From NCBI GenBank assembly GCA_031390755.1, contig JANMTS010000061.1, forward strand, positions 24,119 through 88,118: DNA of 64,000 nt, given 5' to 3'. The position numbers and the translations under genes were made by a program. Positions 9,420-19,000 of this stretch are shown one piece after another (position 1 is the stretch's first letter; the number at the start of each line of letters is the position of its first letter). The notes beneath the pieces are model-generated. The model did no database searches. It worked only from the letters and a program-made list of their open reading frames with translations, and was not told the origin of the DNA. This DNA is from DATMER01 sp031390755 (GTDB taxonomy: Bacteria; Acidobacteriota; Thermoanaerobaculia; Multivoradales; UBA5704).

Positions 9420-10787
9420 ATGAGGATCGAGCCCCCAGCCGTGACCGAGCGGTACCGGGCTATCACCCGGCAGAACGTCCCCGCGCTCCCGGAGTGGCAG
9501 CGCCTGGACGCGGACTGCCGCGAGGCCGTCGACGTCGTTTCGCGCGTGCTCCCCTTCCGGACCAACGAGCACGTGGTGCGCCAGCTGATCGATTGGGACC
9601 GGGTGCCGGACGATCCGATGTTCCAACTCACGTTCCCTCAGCGGGCCATGCTCGACGCCGGGGACTACGAGCAGATCCGCGATCTGATCGCGCGCAAGGC
9701 CCCGGCGGCCGAGATCGAGCGCGCGGCCGACGCTCTCCGGTTCCGCCTGAACCCGCAGCCGGACGGTCAGCTGACGCACAACGTCCCGGAGATCGGCGGG
9801 CAGCGTTTGGACGGGATCCAGCACAAGTATCAGCACACCGTGCTCTTTTTTCCCAGCCAGGGGCAGACCTGCCACGCATACTGCACCTACTGCTTCCGCT
9901 GGGCCCAGTTCGTCGGCATCCCCGAGCTCAAGCTCGCGGCTCATGAAACCGCCCAGCTCGTCGCCTATCTCCAGGATCATCCGGCCGTCACCGACGTGCT
10001 GTTCACGGGCGGCGATCCGCTCATCATGAAAACCCAGATGTTGCGGCGCTACGTCGAGCCCATGCTCGTCCCCTCGCTCGGCCGGGTCCAGAACCTGCGC
10101 ATCGGGACCAAGGCCCTGGCGTTCTGGCCGCAGCGGTTCGTCACCGATCCGGATGCCGACGACCTGCTGCGGCTCTTCGAGCAGATCGTCGCCGCCGGCC
10201 GGCACCTGGCGTTGATGGCCCACGTGAGCCATCCGGTCGAGCTCACCTCGCCGATCGCGGTCGAGGCCATCCGGAGGATCCGCGCGACCGGCGCCGAGAT
10301 CCGCGTCCAGGCGCCGCTGGTCCGGCATGTGAACGACGACCCGTCCGTCTGGGCCGCGCTGTGGAAGGAGTGCGTCCGGCTCGGAATGATCCCCTATTAC
10401 ATGTTCGTGGAGCGCGACACGGGGCCGCGCAACTACTTCGAGGTTCCCCTGGAGCGCGCCTACGAGATCTATCGATCCGCCTATCAGCGGGTCGGCGGCC
10501 TCGCCCACACCGTCCGCGGTCCTTCCATGTCCGCGTTTCCCGGCAAGGTCAGAGTTCTCGGGGTTCAGGGGATCGCCGGCGAAAAGGTTTTCGTCCTCGA
10601 CTTTCTCCAGGCCCGCGATCCCGACTGGGTGCTGCGGCCCTTTTTCGCCCGCTTCGACCCGAGCGCCACCTGGTTCGACCAGCTCAAGCCGGCTTTCGGC
10701 GAAAGCCGCTTCTTCTTCGAGGAAGAGCCCCGGTCGCACCCTGGACCTGCCGGGGAGAGAATTGCCACGGCAACGCTTCCCGTTTGA
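9420..10787 (+). CDS. KamA-family radical SAM aminomutase (lysine 2,3-aminomutase-like)
   Basis: A 455-residue radical SAM enzyme of the lysine 2,3-aminomutase family. The [4Fe-4S] motif CxxxCxxC is C151-C155-C158 (CHAYCTYC), followed by the SAM-contacting LFTGGDPL segment; a C-terminal SAFPGKV segment supplies a candidate PLP lysine, where classical LAM has PGGGGK. Family members use SAM and PLP to migrate an alpha-amino group to the beta carbon. The gene starts 37 bp after the NRPS stop on the same strand, with a purine-rich AAGGCGG before the ATG, so co-transcription is likely. Inference: it makes a beta-amino acid for the upstream synthetase or edits its product. The substrate (Lys, Glu, Arg or other) cannot be read from sequence alone. 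Confidence 0.9.
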   Translation: MRIEPPAVTERYRAITRQNVPALPEWQRLDADCREAVDVVSRVLPFRTNEHVVRQLIDWDRVPDDPMFQLTFPQRAMLDAGDYEQIRDLIARKAPAAEIERAADALRFRLNPQPDGQLTHNVPEIGGQRLDGIQHKYQHTVLFFPSQGQTCHAYCTYCFRWAQFVGIPELKLAAHETAQLVAYLQDHPAVTDVLFTGGDPLIMKTQMLRRYVEPMLVPSLGRVQNLRIGTKALAFWPQRFVTDPDADDLLRLFEQIVAAGRHLALMAHVSHPVELTSPIAVEAIRRIRATGAEIRVQAPLVRHVNDDPSVWAALWKECVRLGMIPYYMFVERDTGPRNYFEVPLERAYEIYRSAYQRVGGLAHTVRGPSMSAFPGKVRVLGVQGIAGEKVFVLDFLQARDPDWVLRPFFARFDPSATWFDQLKPAFGESRFFFEEEPRSHPGPAGERIATATLPV

Positions 10788-10801
10788 CTGCGAGGAATTC
10801 G

Positions 10802-12058
10802 ATGACGAGCCCTGCCGAGCAGCCCTTGCAGTCTCTAAATACTGCGCCCGTCTTCGTCCTGTCCTGCGCCCGCAGCGGCTCGACCCTGACGCGCCTGATC
10901 CTGGACACCCATCCCGAGATCTACAGCCCCGCCGAGCTCGACATGGGGGCGACCGCCCGCCGCCTCTACACGATGATCGCCCGGCTGGAGGTCCGCGACA
11001 ATGTTCCGTACGAGGCCAACCCGCAGATCCTCGCGCAGGTCCGTCAGATTCTCGGCGGACTGATGGATGACCACGCCCGGCGCCGCGGAAAGCGGATCTG
11101 GTGCGAGAAGAGCCCGGATAATCTGGGTCATCAGGATTTTCTCGCCCGTGCGTTCCCCGAGGCCCGCTTCGTCTGCCTCTACCGCCACTGTCGGGATGTC
11201 GTCCGCTCCTGCCTCGAGGTCAGCCGCCACGGTTTCATTCCCGTGCTTCACGACTACGTCCGGCAGACGCCGGATGACACCGTGCAGGCGACCGTCCGCT
11301 ACTGGACGGACAGCACGGCCGGGATGCTCGACTTCGAGCGGCGCTGGCCCGGCCGGTCGTTCCGGTTGATCTATGAAAACCTTGTCACCCACCCGGAGGA
11401 GACGCTCCGGCCGCTCTTCGAGTTCCTCGGCGTCGCCTGGGATCCGACGCTCATCGAGCGGATCTTCTCGGCGACGCACGACCGCGGCGAAGGCGACAGT
11501 CTCGTTCTCTACAGCGGCCGCATCAACCGCGACAGCATCGGCAGCGGCCGCGTCATTCCGCTGGAGACCCTGCCCGTCGAGCTGGGCGCACGGATGGAGG
11601 CGTTCCTGCGCGAGCTTGGCTATGAAGGAAAGGATCTTGCGCCGGCCACCCCGGAAGCACCGGCTACCCCGGCAACCCCGGCAATTACCGTCGTAGCCAA
11701 GGCGGGCGGCGGCGCCAGTCAGGGCGAGGATGCCCGCTGGGTGTTCGAGACGGTCCTTCCAAAGCGTCTCGACTCCCTGGAGGAGCCGCCGTTCGACGCG
11801 CTCTCCTGCTGCTTCGCCGTGCGCGGTGCGGGGGGAGGGGACTGGGTGATCGAGATGGATGAAGACGGTTTCCAGGTGATCCCCGATTCGCGGCAGTCGC
11901 CGGTCACGATCGAGATCGACACCGCCGATCTGCTGGATCTCGTCCACGGCCGCCAGAACGCGCTGCGCCTGGTCATGGAAGGGAAGGCGCGGGTGACGGG
12001 AGACATCGACGACACCCACCTGCAGAAGCTTGTGACGCTGCTGCGGGTGGATCTGTGA
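10802..12058 (+). CDS. Sulfotransferase fused to a C-terminal SCP2-like domain
   Basis: A 418-residue protein; the ATG at 10802 lies 14 bp after the aminomutase stop. Residues 17-30 (VFVLSCARSGSTLT) form the 5'-phosphosulfate-binding loop of PAPS-dependent sulfotransferases, and YRHCRDVVRS near residue 137 fits the 3'-phosphate motif, so the N-terminal ~280 residues should move sulfate from PAPS to a hydroxyl or amine. An Ala/Pro/Thr linker leads to ~110 residues (from about 310) ending in a VMEGKARVTGD segment that resembles SCP2 sterol-carrier domains, which bind hydrophobic ligands. Following NRPS and KamA on one strand, it is a probable tailoring enzyme of the peptide. The sulfotransferase call is firm; SCP2 is moderate; the acceptor is unknown. 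Confidence 0.85.
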   Translation: MTSPAEQPLQSLNTAPVFVLSCARSGSTLTRLILDTHPEIYSPAELDMGATARRLYTMIARLEVRDNVPYEANPQILAQVRQILGGLMDDHARRRGKRIWCEKSPDNLGHQDFLARAFPEARFVCLYRHCRDVVRSCLEVSRHGFIPVLHDYVRQTPDDTVQATVRYWTDSTAGMLDFERRWPGRSFRLIYENLVTHPEETLRPLFEFLGVAWDPTLIERIFSATHDRGEGDSLVLYSGRINRDSIGSGRVIPLETLPVELGARMEAFLRELGYEGKDLAPATPEAPATPATPAITVVAKAGGGASQGEDARWVFETVLPKRLDSLEEPPFDALSCCFAVRGAGGGDWVIEMDEDGFQVIPDSRQSPVTIEIDTADLLDLVHGRQNALRLVMEGKARVTGDIDDTHLQKLVTLLRVDL

Positions 12059-12079
12059 CGATGAGAACGGGCGGCTCGT

Positions 12080-12733
12080 TCACCCGCTCTTGCGGAGCCA
12101 CTGCCGCCAGCGCTGCCAGGATGAGAGCCGCTGCCCGCCCTCCTCGATCCAGCTGGCTTCGAACCAGTGAAGCCCATAGGAGCCGGGCCACTCGGGCAGT
12201 GCGTGGAGGGCCAGCTTTTCGTCGGCGTTGATCGGAAAGAAGACCTTCTGCTCGAAGATCCGGATGTCCGGAAAGCTCCTTCCGAGGCGCGTGAACAGGG
12301 TAGGGCCTGTCCAATCCGGCTCGTCGGGCCGGAAGTATTTCGGGATGTCCCGGATGACCTTGTTCAGGAACTCGTGCCCGGGGGTTGCTCCGAAGACGCC
12401 ATTGGCGATGCGGCAGCTCGGGTGCGATCGGGCGAGGAAGCCGTCACAGTTGGCGATCAGGCCGTCGATGGGGCGCAGGCACTCAAAGTCGGTATCGAGA
12501 AAGACGCCGCCGTGCTCAAACACGATCTCGACGCGCAGGATATCGGCCTTGCCGGCCCAGGAGCGGGCACGATCGAACTGCTCCTGGTTGCGCAGCCGCG
12601 GCACATCGTCGTTGCCCCAGATCCGGATGTTCCACTCAGGGTGGTGGAACTCCCAGCTCTCGATCCAATCGCGATGCTTTTCGGGCAGCTCCCTGGGGCC
12701 GAGCCAGATGAAATGAAAGGTTCTGGGAATCAT
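12080..12733 (-). CDS. Glycosyltransferase with DXD motif (GT32 / capsular-type)
   Basis: A 217-residue protein starting MIPRTFHFIWLGP, the typical opening of DXD sugar-binding glycosyltransferases (GT32, Och1-like and capsular enzymes). The metal/nucleotide-sugar motif is D80-T81-D82 in HGGVFLDTDFE, preceded by the W/GKADILRVE helix usual in this fold. No signal peptide or membrane segment is visible. It ends 21 bp from the stop of the convergent sulfotransferase gene and is a tandem paralogue of the next gene (same IWLGP, GKADILRVE, ECLRPID and HWFEASW blocks). It may glycosylate the NRPS product or a surface glycan; donor and acceptor are not visible. Confidence 0.82.
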   Translation of the reverse strand: MIPRTFHFIWLGPRELPEKHRDWIESWEFHHPEWNIRIWGNDDVPRLRNQEQFDRARSWAGKADILRVEIVFEHGGVFLDTDFECLRPIDGLIANCDGFLARSHPSCRIANGVFGATPGHEFLNKVIRDIPKYFRPDEPDWTGPTLFTRLGRSFPDIRIFEQKVFFPINADEKLALHALPEWPGSYGLHWFEASWIEEGGQRLSSWQRWRQWLRKSG

Positions 12734-12751
12734 GGTCTCACCATACCTTTT

Positions 12752-13465
12752 TCAGGAACGCCGGAGCCATCGCGTCATCCGCTCGGAGAGCGTCTGAAGT
12801 CGGGATGGCCGCTTGACCCAGCTGGCCTCGAACCAGTGGATGGCATAGGCACCAGGGAAGTCGGGTTTCATGTGCAGCACGGTCTTCTCCCGGAACGTGA
12901 CAGGAGAGAAGATCCGCCGCTCGAAGACTCGCACGGCGGAGAGGCTCTCGCCGATGCGAGTGAACAGCGCTGGACCGGCCAGGTACGGCTTCCTGGGGTT
13001 GAAGTGCCGCGGGATGAGGTCGAGCATCGTGCGGGTGAATTCATGACCCGGCACCGCGCCGAAAATGTTGTTGTTGATCACTCCGCGCTCTTCGGTCCGG
13101 GCCACGAAGCAGTCACAATCCGTCAAGAGCTCATCAATGGGACGGAGGCACTCCATGTCGGTATCGACATAGACACCGCCGTGCTCATGAACGACCTCGA
13201 CGCGCAGGATGTCGGCCTTTCCGGCCCAGGACCGGGACGCTTCGAACTGCTTCTGATTGCGGATCCGCGGCAGGTTGTCGTTGCCCCAGAGCCGGATCTC
13301 CCAGTCTGGATGGTGAAACTCCCAGCTGTCGATCCACTCCCGGTGCCTGTCGGGCAACTTATTGGGCCCGATCCAGATGAAGTGAAAGATCCTCGGAATG
13401 ATGGCCGTCTCCCCGTGAGCACCGCTCGTAGCGTTGTAGCGCGCAGAGTATAGCCGACGATACAT
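12752..13465 (-). CDS. Glycosyltransferase with DXD motif, tandem paralogue
   Basis: A 237-residue paralogue of the neighbouring glycosyltransferase, 18 bp upstream of it on the minus strand, so the pair is probably one transcript. It keeps IPRIFHFIWIGP, GKADILRVE, the DXD motif in VYVDTDMECL, and HWFEASW. The start is uncertain: the ATG at 13465 adds about 20 residues before the conserved IIPRIFHF block compared with its neighbour, which begins right at that block, and no clear ribosome-binding site favours either choice. The two arose by tandem duplication and have diverged, which suggests different donor or acceptor specificities. Confidence 0.8.
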   Translation of the reverse strand: MYRRLYSARYNATSGAHGETAIIPRIFHFIWIGPNKLPDRHREWIDSWEFHHPDWEIRLWGNDNLPRIRNQKQFEASRSWAGKADILRVEVVHEHGGVYVDTDMECLRPIDELLTDCDCFVARTEERGVINNNIFGAVPGHEFTRTMLDLIPRHFNPRKPYLAGPALFTRIGESLSAVRVFERRIFSPVTFREKTVLHMKPDFPGAYAIHWFEASWVKRPSRLQTLSERMTRWLRRS

Positions 13466-13485
13466 TCCATGCGCGAGGAGTCAAC

Positions 13486-15909
13486 ATGAGCCTGATTCAA
13501 GATGTCCGTTTCTTTCTTCGTGTCCTGCGCCGGAACCCGCTTTTTGCTGGAACGGCGATCCTCTGTCTCGCTCTCGGCATCGGCTCGACGACGGCCATGT
13601 TCGCCGTCGTCGACGCGGTGCTCCTGAAGCCCCTGCCGTACCCGGACGCCCATCGCATCGTCGGAATCTGGAATCACCTCTCCCTCATGAACCTCCCCTG
13701 GATGGAGACCTCGGCGCCCGAGTATCTCGATCACGTGGAGCGCAACGAGGTCTTCTCGGAGCTCGGCGCCTACATCACCGGCGCCGAGGCCACGATCCTC
13801 GAAGGGGGCGAGTCGGAGGCGGTGGTCGTCGGCCTGGCATCGCCGAGCCTGTTCCGTCTTCTGGCCGTCCGGGCGGCGCTCGGGCGCACGTTCACGGAGG
13901 AGGAAGCCGTTCCGGGGCGCGACCGCGTTGTGCTCCTGTCGCACGGGCTCTGGCAGCGGCGCTTCGCCTCCGATCCCGGGATCCTCGGGCGGGGCATCGA
14001 CATCGACGGCGACCGGCTGGTGGTGGTGGGCGTGCTCCCGCCCGAGTTCCGGCTGGCGAACGGCGAGGTCCAGATCTGGGGGCCGCTCGCGATCGATCCG
14101 GCGAACCTGCCGCCGCGACGCCAACGTTTCCTCCATGTCCTGGGCCGGCTGAAGGACGGCGTCTCTCTCGCGCAGGCCCAGGCCGGGATGGAGGCTCTGG
14201 TCGCGCAGTCGTACCGGGAGCACCCGGACATCTACCCGCGGCAGGGTTGGCAGGTCGAGCTCGTGCCCATGAAGGAACACCTGGTCAGGCCGGTGCGGCC
14301 GGCTCTGACGACCCTGCTTGCGGCCGTGGCCCTGGTGCTTCTCGTCGCCTGCGCCAACGTCGCCAACCTGCTGGTCGTCCGCGCCGTCGCCCGCGAAGGC
14401 GAGATCACGGTGCGGCTGGCGCTGGGAGCGGGGCGCTCCCGGATCTTCCGGCAGCTCCTGACGGAGAGCCTGCTGTTGGCGCTGCTCGGCGGGGCTCTGG
14501 GTCTGGCGCTCGCCTATGCCGCCATCGGGCTGCTGGGCGGGGCGCGTCCTGATCTTCTGCCGCGGGTCGACGAGATCCGCGTCGGCGGCGGCGCGCTGGC
14601 CCTGGCCGCCCTGGTCGCGGCCGGCACCGGCGTCGCGTTCGGGCTCGTGCCGGCCGCGCAGCTCCTCGGCCGGAAGCTGGAGACGGCTCTCCGGGCCACG
14701 GGCCGGACCAGCAGCGCGGGCCGCGGGCGCAACCTCCTGCGGCGGAGCCTCCTGGTGGCGGAGGTCGCCCTGTCGTTTGTCCTGCTCGTCGGCGCCGGGC
14801 TCCTGATCCGCAGCTTCGCCGCGGCGCAGAGCGTGGATCCCGGCTTCGAGCCCCGGAACGTCCTCACGTTGAAGACATCCCTCCACTATCTCCGGTATGC
14901 CGAGCCGGCCTCGGTCCGCGGCTTCTACCAGGCGCTGGAAGAACGGTTGGCGGGGCTTCCCGGGGTCACGGCGGTCGGCGCCGTCTCGATCCTCCCCCTC
15001 TCCGGCGCCGAGAGCCAGACCACGTTCGCCATTCAGGGACGGCCGCCGCGGTCCGGCGAAGGCTTTCCGTCGGCCGATCTCCGCGTCGCCACGCCCGGCT
15101 ATCACCGGGCGATCGGCATCGAGCTGCTCGCCGGGCGGACCTTCGCTCCGTCGGACGACGCCCAGGCCCCCGGAGTCGCCCTCGTCGACGAAGAGCTGGC
15201 GCGCCGCCATTTCGCCGACGCCGACCCGATCGAACGGCGCATCCAGCTCGGCAGCGCGGGCCAGGGGCCGTGGCTCACGATCGTCGGCGTCGTCGGGCAC
15301 GCCAAGCAGGACGGTCTCGACCGGGAGTCGCGCGGGCTCATCTACCTCCCGCACTCCCAGCGGCCGGCCGGCGCGATGACGGCGGTGGTGCGGACCGGGA
15401 GCGATCCCCTGGCGATCGGCACCGCGGCTCGACGCGCGGTCGGCGAGATCGATCCGAGCCAGGCCGTCTCCGAGATGAAGACGCTGGAGCAGGTGCTCGA
15501 CGACTCTCTGGCCCTGCGCCGCCTGTCGTCGTTGCTGCTCGGCGGCTTCGCGGTGATCGCCCTGCTCATCGCAACGGTCGGGATCTACGGCGTCATCGCC
15601 TACAACGTCGCGCAGCGCCGGCGCGAGATCGGGCTGCGCCTGGTCGTCGGTGCGCAACGCCGGGATGTGATGAGGTTGATTCTCGGGCAGGGCGCGGTTC
15701 TGATCGCCCTGGGGCTGGCGCTGGGGCTCGGCGCGGCGGCCTCGGTTTCACACCTCCTGGAAGCGCTGCTGTTCGGGATCGGCGCCTACGATCCGGTCAT
15801 CTACATCCTGGTCAGCGTCGTGCTGGCCGCCGCCGGCCTCATCGCCTCCTATCTACCGGCCCGGCGCGCTTTGAAGCTCGATCCCACGGTGGTGCTGCGG
15901 GAAGGATGA
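13486..15909 (+). CDS. ABC transporter permease of the ADOP / MacB-FtsX type
   Basis: An 807-residue permease. The start MSLIQDVRFFLRVLRRNP followed by a transmembrane helix with LALGIGSTTAMF is characteristic of acidobacterial duplicated orphan permeases. A periplasmic MacB_PCD-like domain (about residues 50-250) is followed by an FtsX core (helices near 280-360 and 420-445), a second periplasmic domain, and a second FtsX core ending in SYLPARRALKLDPTVVLREG. Two half-permeases in one chain are usual for the family. No ATPase gene is adjacent, so an ATPase encoded elsewhere must energise it. The gene starts 20 bp from the divergent glycosyltransferase start. It could export the NRPS product, but this family is generally scattered through such genomes. 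Confidence 0.9.
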   Translation: MSLIQDVRFFLRVLRRNPLFAGTAILCLALGIGSTTAMFAVVDAVLLKPLPYPDAHRIVGIWNHLSLMNLPWMETSAPEYLDHVERNEVFSELGAYITGAEATILEGGESEAVVVGLASPSLFRLLAVRAALGRTFTEEEAVPGRDRVVLLSHGLWQRRFASDPGILGRGIDIDGDRLVVVGVLPPEFRLANGEVQIWGPLAIDPANLPPRRQRFLHVLGRLKDGVSLAQAQAGMEALVAQSYREHPDIYPRQGWQVELVPMKEHLVRPVRPALTTLLAAVALVLLVACANVANLLVVRAVAREGEITVRLALGAGRSRIFRQLLTESLLLALLGGALGLALAYAAIGLLGGARPDLLPRVDEIRVGGGALALAALVAAGTGVAFGLVPAAQLLGRKLETALRATGRTSSAGRGRNLLRRSLLVAEVALSFVLLVGAGLLIRSFAAAQSVDPGFEPRNVLTLKTSLHYLRYAEPASVRGFYQALEERLAGLPGVTAVGAVSILPLSGAESQTTFAIQGRPPRSGEGFPSADLRVATPGYHRAIGIELLAGRTFAPSDDAQAPGVALVDEELARRHFADADPIERRIQLGSAGQGPWLTIVGVVGHAKQDGLDRESRGLIYLPHSQRPAGAMTAVVRTGSDPLAIGTAARRAVGEIDPSQAVSEMKTLEQVLDDSLALRRLSSLLLGGFAVIALLIATVGIYGVIAYNVAQRRREIGLRLVVGAQRRDVMRLILGQGAVLIALGLALGLGAAASVSHLLEALLFGIGAYDPVIYILVSVVLAAAGLIASYLPARRALKLDPTVVLREG

Positions 15910-16013
15910 GGCTCGGGAAGGCCCATCCTTTGTAACAACCTCCCGGGAAGGCTCGTTGTACGGCTGAGCCATCGCTCGAAAGCCGAACAACCGATCTCTT
16001 CCGGGAGCGCACC

Positions 16014-19000
16014 ATGCTCGAATCGCAGGGGAACCGCTGGAGTTTCAAGGGAGCCGCGGGCCGTCTCGGCACGATCGCGGGCCATGAGCTGCGGGCTCAT
16101 CTCACGGGGCCGCTGTTCTGGGTGCTGCTGGCGATGCTGCTGTTCATCACCAGCGCGCTCAACCCGGTGGCGATGATCCCTTCCGGAGACGCCGCGGTCG
16201 GGGGTGTCCGGCCCTACATCAACTCCCCGTACGCGCTCGCCCAGACGTTCGCCATCGGCAGCTTCTTCGCCTACACGTTCTTCGCCGCGCTCCTGGCGGG
16301 CCTCTCGGTCATCCGCGACGACGAGTCGACGATCGCCGACCTGATTCACAGCACGCCGCTCACGCCCGCCGAATACATCCTGGGGAAGGTGACCGGCGTG
16401 AGCGCCGCGCTGGGCCTCGCGTTCGCGGCCCACCTGCTGATGGCGATCGGTTTCTATCAATTGAAGGCGGACGGCGCGATTCAGGGTCCGTTCCATCCCG
16501 GTCACTATCTGATCCCGGCGCTCGTGTTCGCCGCGCCCGGCATCTGGTTCTCGGCGGCAATCGCGTTCGCGGTGGGGGAGCGGACGCGCCGGCCGATGGC
16601 GGTCTACGCCGTGCCGACCGTGCTGTTCGTCGTCACGCTGACCGTGTTCTGGACCTGGGCGCCGCCGTCTCTCGACCCCCGGCTGAGCCGGCTGCTCATG
16701 ATTCTCGATCCCACGTCGCTGCGCTGGCTCAGCCTGACGCTCTTCAAGGTGGATCGCGGCGTCGATTTCTACAACACCGCGCCGCTCGCCTTCGACGCCA
16801 CGCTCGTCCTGAGCCGCCTGTTCGCTCTGGTGCTGCCGGCCCTGGCGGTGCTCGCGTCGATCCGCCACTTTCGCGTCACCCTGGGCGGCAAGCGCGTCGC
16901 TTCCAAAGCCGGGCGCCGGGAGCCTTCACCCGCTGCGGTCGTGTCGAGCCCGGCTGGATTTTCTCCGCTGCGGATCCTCGGAATGACGAGCCGGTCTCCC
17001 GGCCTGTTCACGGGCGCGGGGACGATCCTGCAATCCGAGCTGCGGGAGCTGATCCGCCAGCCGGCTCTCTATCTGTTCACGGCCTTTTTGATGCTCGTGG
17101 TGGTCGAGGTCGCGGGCACGGACACGGATGTCTTCGGCGCTCCGGTCCTGCTCACCGCCGGCACGCTCGCCGTCCGCACGCTCCCGGTCGTCACGGTCCT
17201 CGTCTGTCTTTATCTCCTTTTCACCGTGATCGAATCGATGCAGCGCGAACGGACCACGAAGCTCGATTCGATCTTCCACGCCTCGCCCGTGTCCGGCGGT
17301 GCGATTCTCCTCGGCAAGGGCCTCGTCGCCGCCGTGGTCATCGGCGTGCTGTCCGCGGCGTGCATCGCCAGCGGTCTCCTTCTGCTGCTTCTCCAGGCCG
17401 GCGGGCGCGTCGAGATCTGGCCGCTCGTGCTGGTCTTCGGCGTCGTGCTCGCGCCTACCTTCCTGGTCTGGACGGCCTTCGTGACCGCGGTCACGGCGGT
17501 CGTGCGCAGCCGCGCCGCCGCGCTCTCGACCGGCCTGGTGGCGCTCGTGCTGACCGGCTTTCATTTCATGAGCGGTTCCATGACCTGGGTTTCGAACTGG
17601 CCGCTCTGGGGCGCGCTCCGGTGGAGCGACATGGGTACGTTTCCGCTCCACGGCAGCGCTCTGCTCCTCAACCGCGCCGTGGCGGTCGGCGCCGCCGTCT
17701 TTCTGTTCGCCCTCGCCTTTCTGTTTCTTCCCAGGACCGAGCGCGACGCCGCCGCGACCCTGCACCGGCTCCGGCCGGAATGGCTCTTCCGCCGCGCGCT
17801 GCGCCTCGCGCCGTTTGCCTTGATGCCGTTGCTGGCCGGCAGCTTTCTCGGTATTCAGGTTCGCGACGGATATCAGGGGCAGGCCGCGGAGGAGCGATCG
17901 GAGGAGAGATCGGGTGAGATTGGGCGCCGCAACGTCCACGACTGGCACGGCGTGGTTCCGGCCGCCGTCGAGCGCATGGATCTCAAGCTCGATCTGGAGC
18001 CGGCGGAGCGGCGCCTCCGCGTCGACGGCACCTACTCCGTGGTCAACGCCACAGGCGAGCCCATGCGTCGGCTGCCCTACACGATCGGCTTCTCCTTTGG
18101 AACGGTTTCGTGGACCGTCGACGGCGAGCCGGTCCCGGCTGAGGACCGCGACGGCCTCCAGATCCTCACTCTCCGCGAGCCGCTCGCGCCCGGCGGCACG
18201 GCGCGGGTGGGATTCGCCTACGACCTGCACCATCCCCGCGGGATCAGCCGCAACGGCGGCGGCGCGGACAGCTTCATCCTGCCCGCGGGCGTCCTGCTTT
18301 CGACCCACCGCGGCGAGCTTCTGCCCGTGCCCGGGTTCGTCGATCGGGGCGAGGACCGCGGGGAGGACGGCTGGAGCGCTCCGTTCCAGGCGCGGGTGGA
18401 GGTTCGCGCGCCCAGCGAGTACACGGTCAACGCCTCGGGAACGAAGACGGCGCAGTGGAGCGCGGACGGCCGGACCACCGTAGTCTGGGAGAGCGGGGAG
18501 AGCGGCGGAGACGGGCAGCCCGTCCATGCGCTCAATCTGATCGCAGGCCGCTGGGACGTCCGCCGCAAGGACGGCGCCGCGGTTTTCTATCACCCCGGGC
18601 ATCCCTACAACGTCGATCGGATTCTCGACACCCTCGCCGCCGCGCGCTCGCGCTATTCCGAGTGGTTCCATCCCTACCCGTGGCAGGAGCTGCGGATCAG
18701 CGAGTTTCCCGACCTGGAGACGAACGCCACCGCCTTTCCGGCGAACATCAGCTTTTCTGAAGGGATCGGCTTCCTGACCGGCGGCGATCCGCGCGCGGGC
18801 CTGGCTTTCAGCGTCACCGCGCACGAAGCCGCTCATCAATGGTGGGGCCATCTTCTGCGGGCCGGCGACGGCCCGGGCACCGGCCTGCTGATCGAAGGCA
18901 TGGCCAACTACTCGGCGCTGCTCCTGCACGAATCGGAGAACGGGCCCGCGGCCCGCGTCGACTTCGCGCGCCAGCTCGAACGGATCTATCTCGAACAGCG

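Noticed and set aside
10361..10801. N-terminal extension of the sulfotransferase
   Set aside because: The sequence lies inside the aminomutase gene in another frame; protein-like sequence begins at the ATG at 10802.
13123..15657. Long minus-strand frame opposite the permease gene
   Set aside because: High-GC shadow; Arg/Asp/Gly-rich without domain motifs, while the plus strand has a clear ADOP permease.
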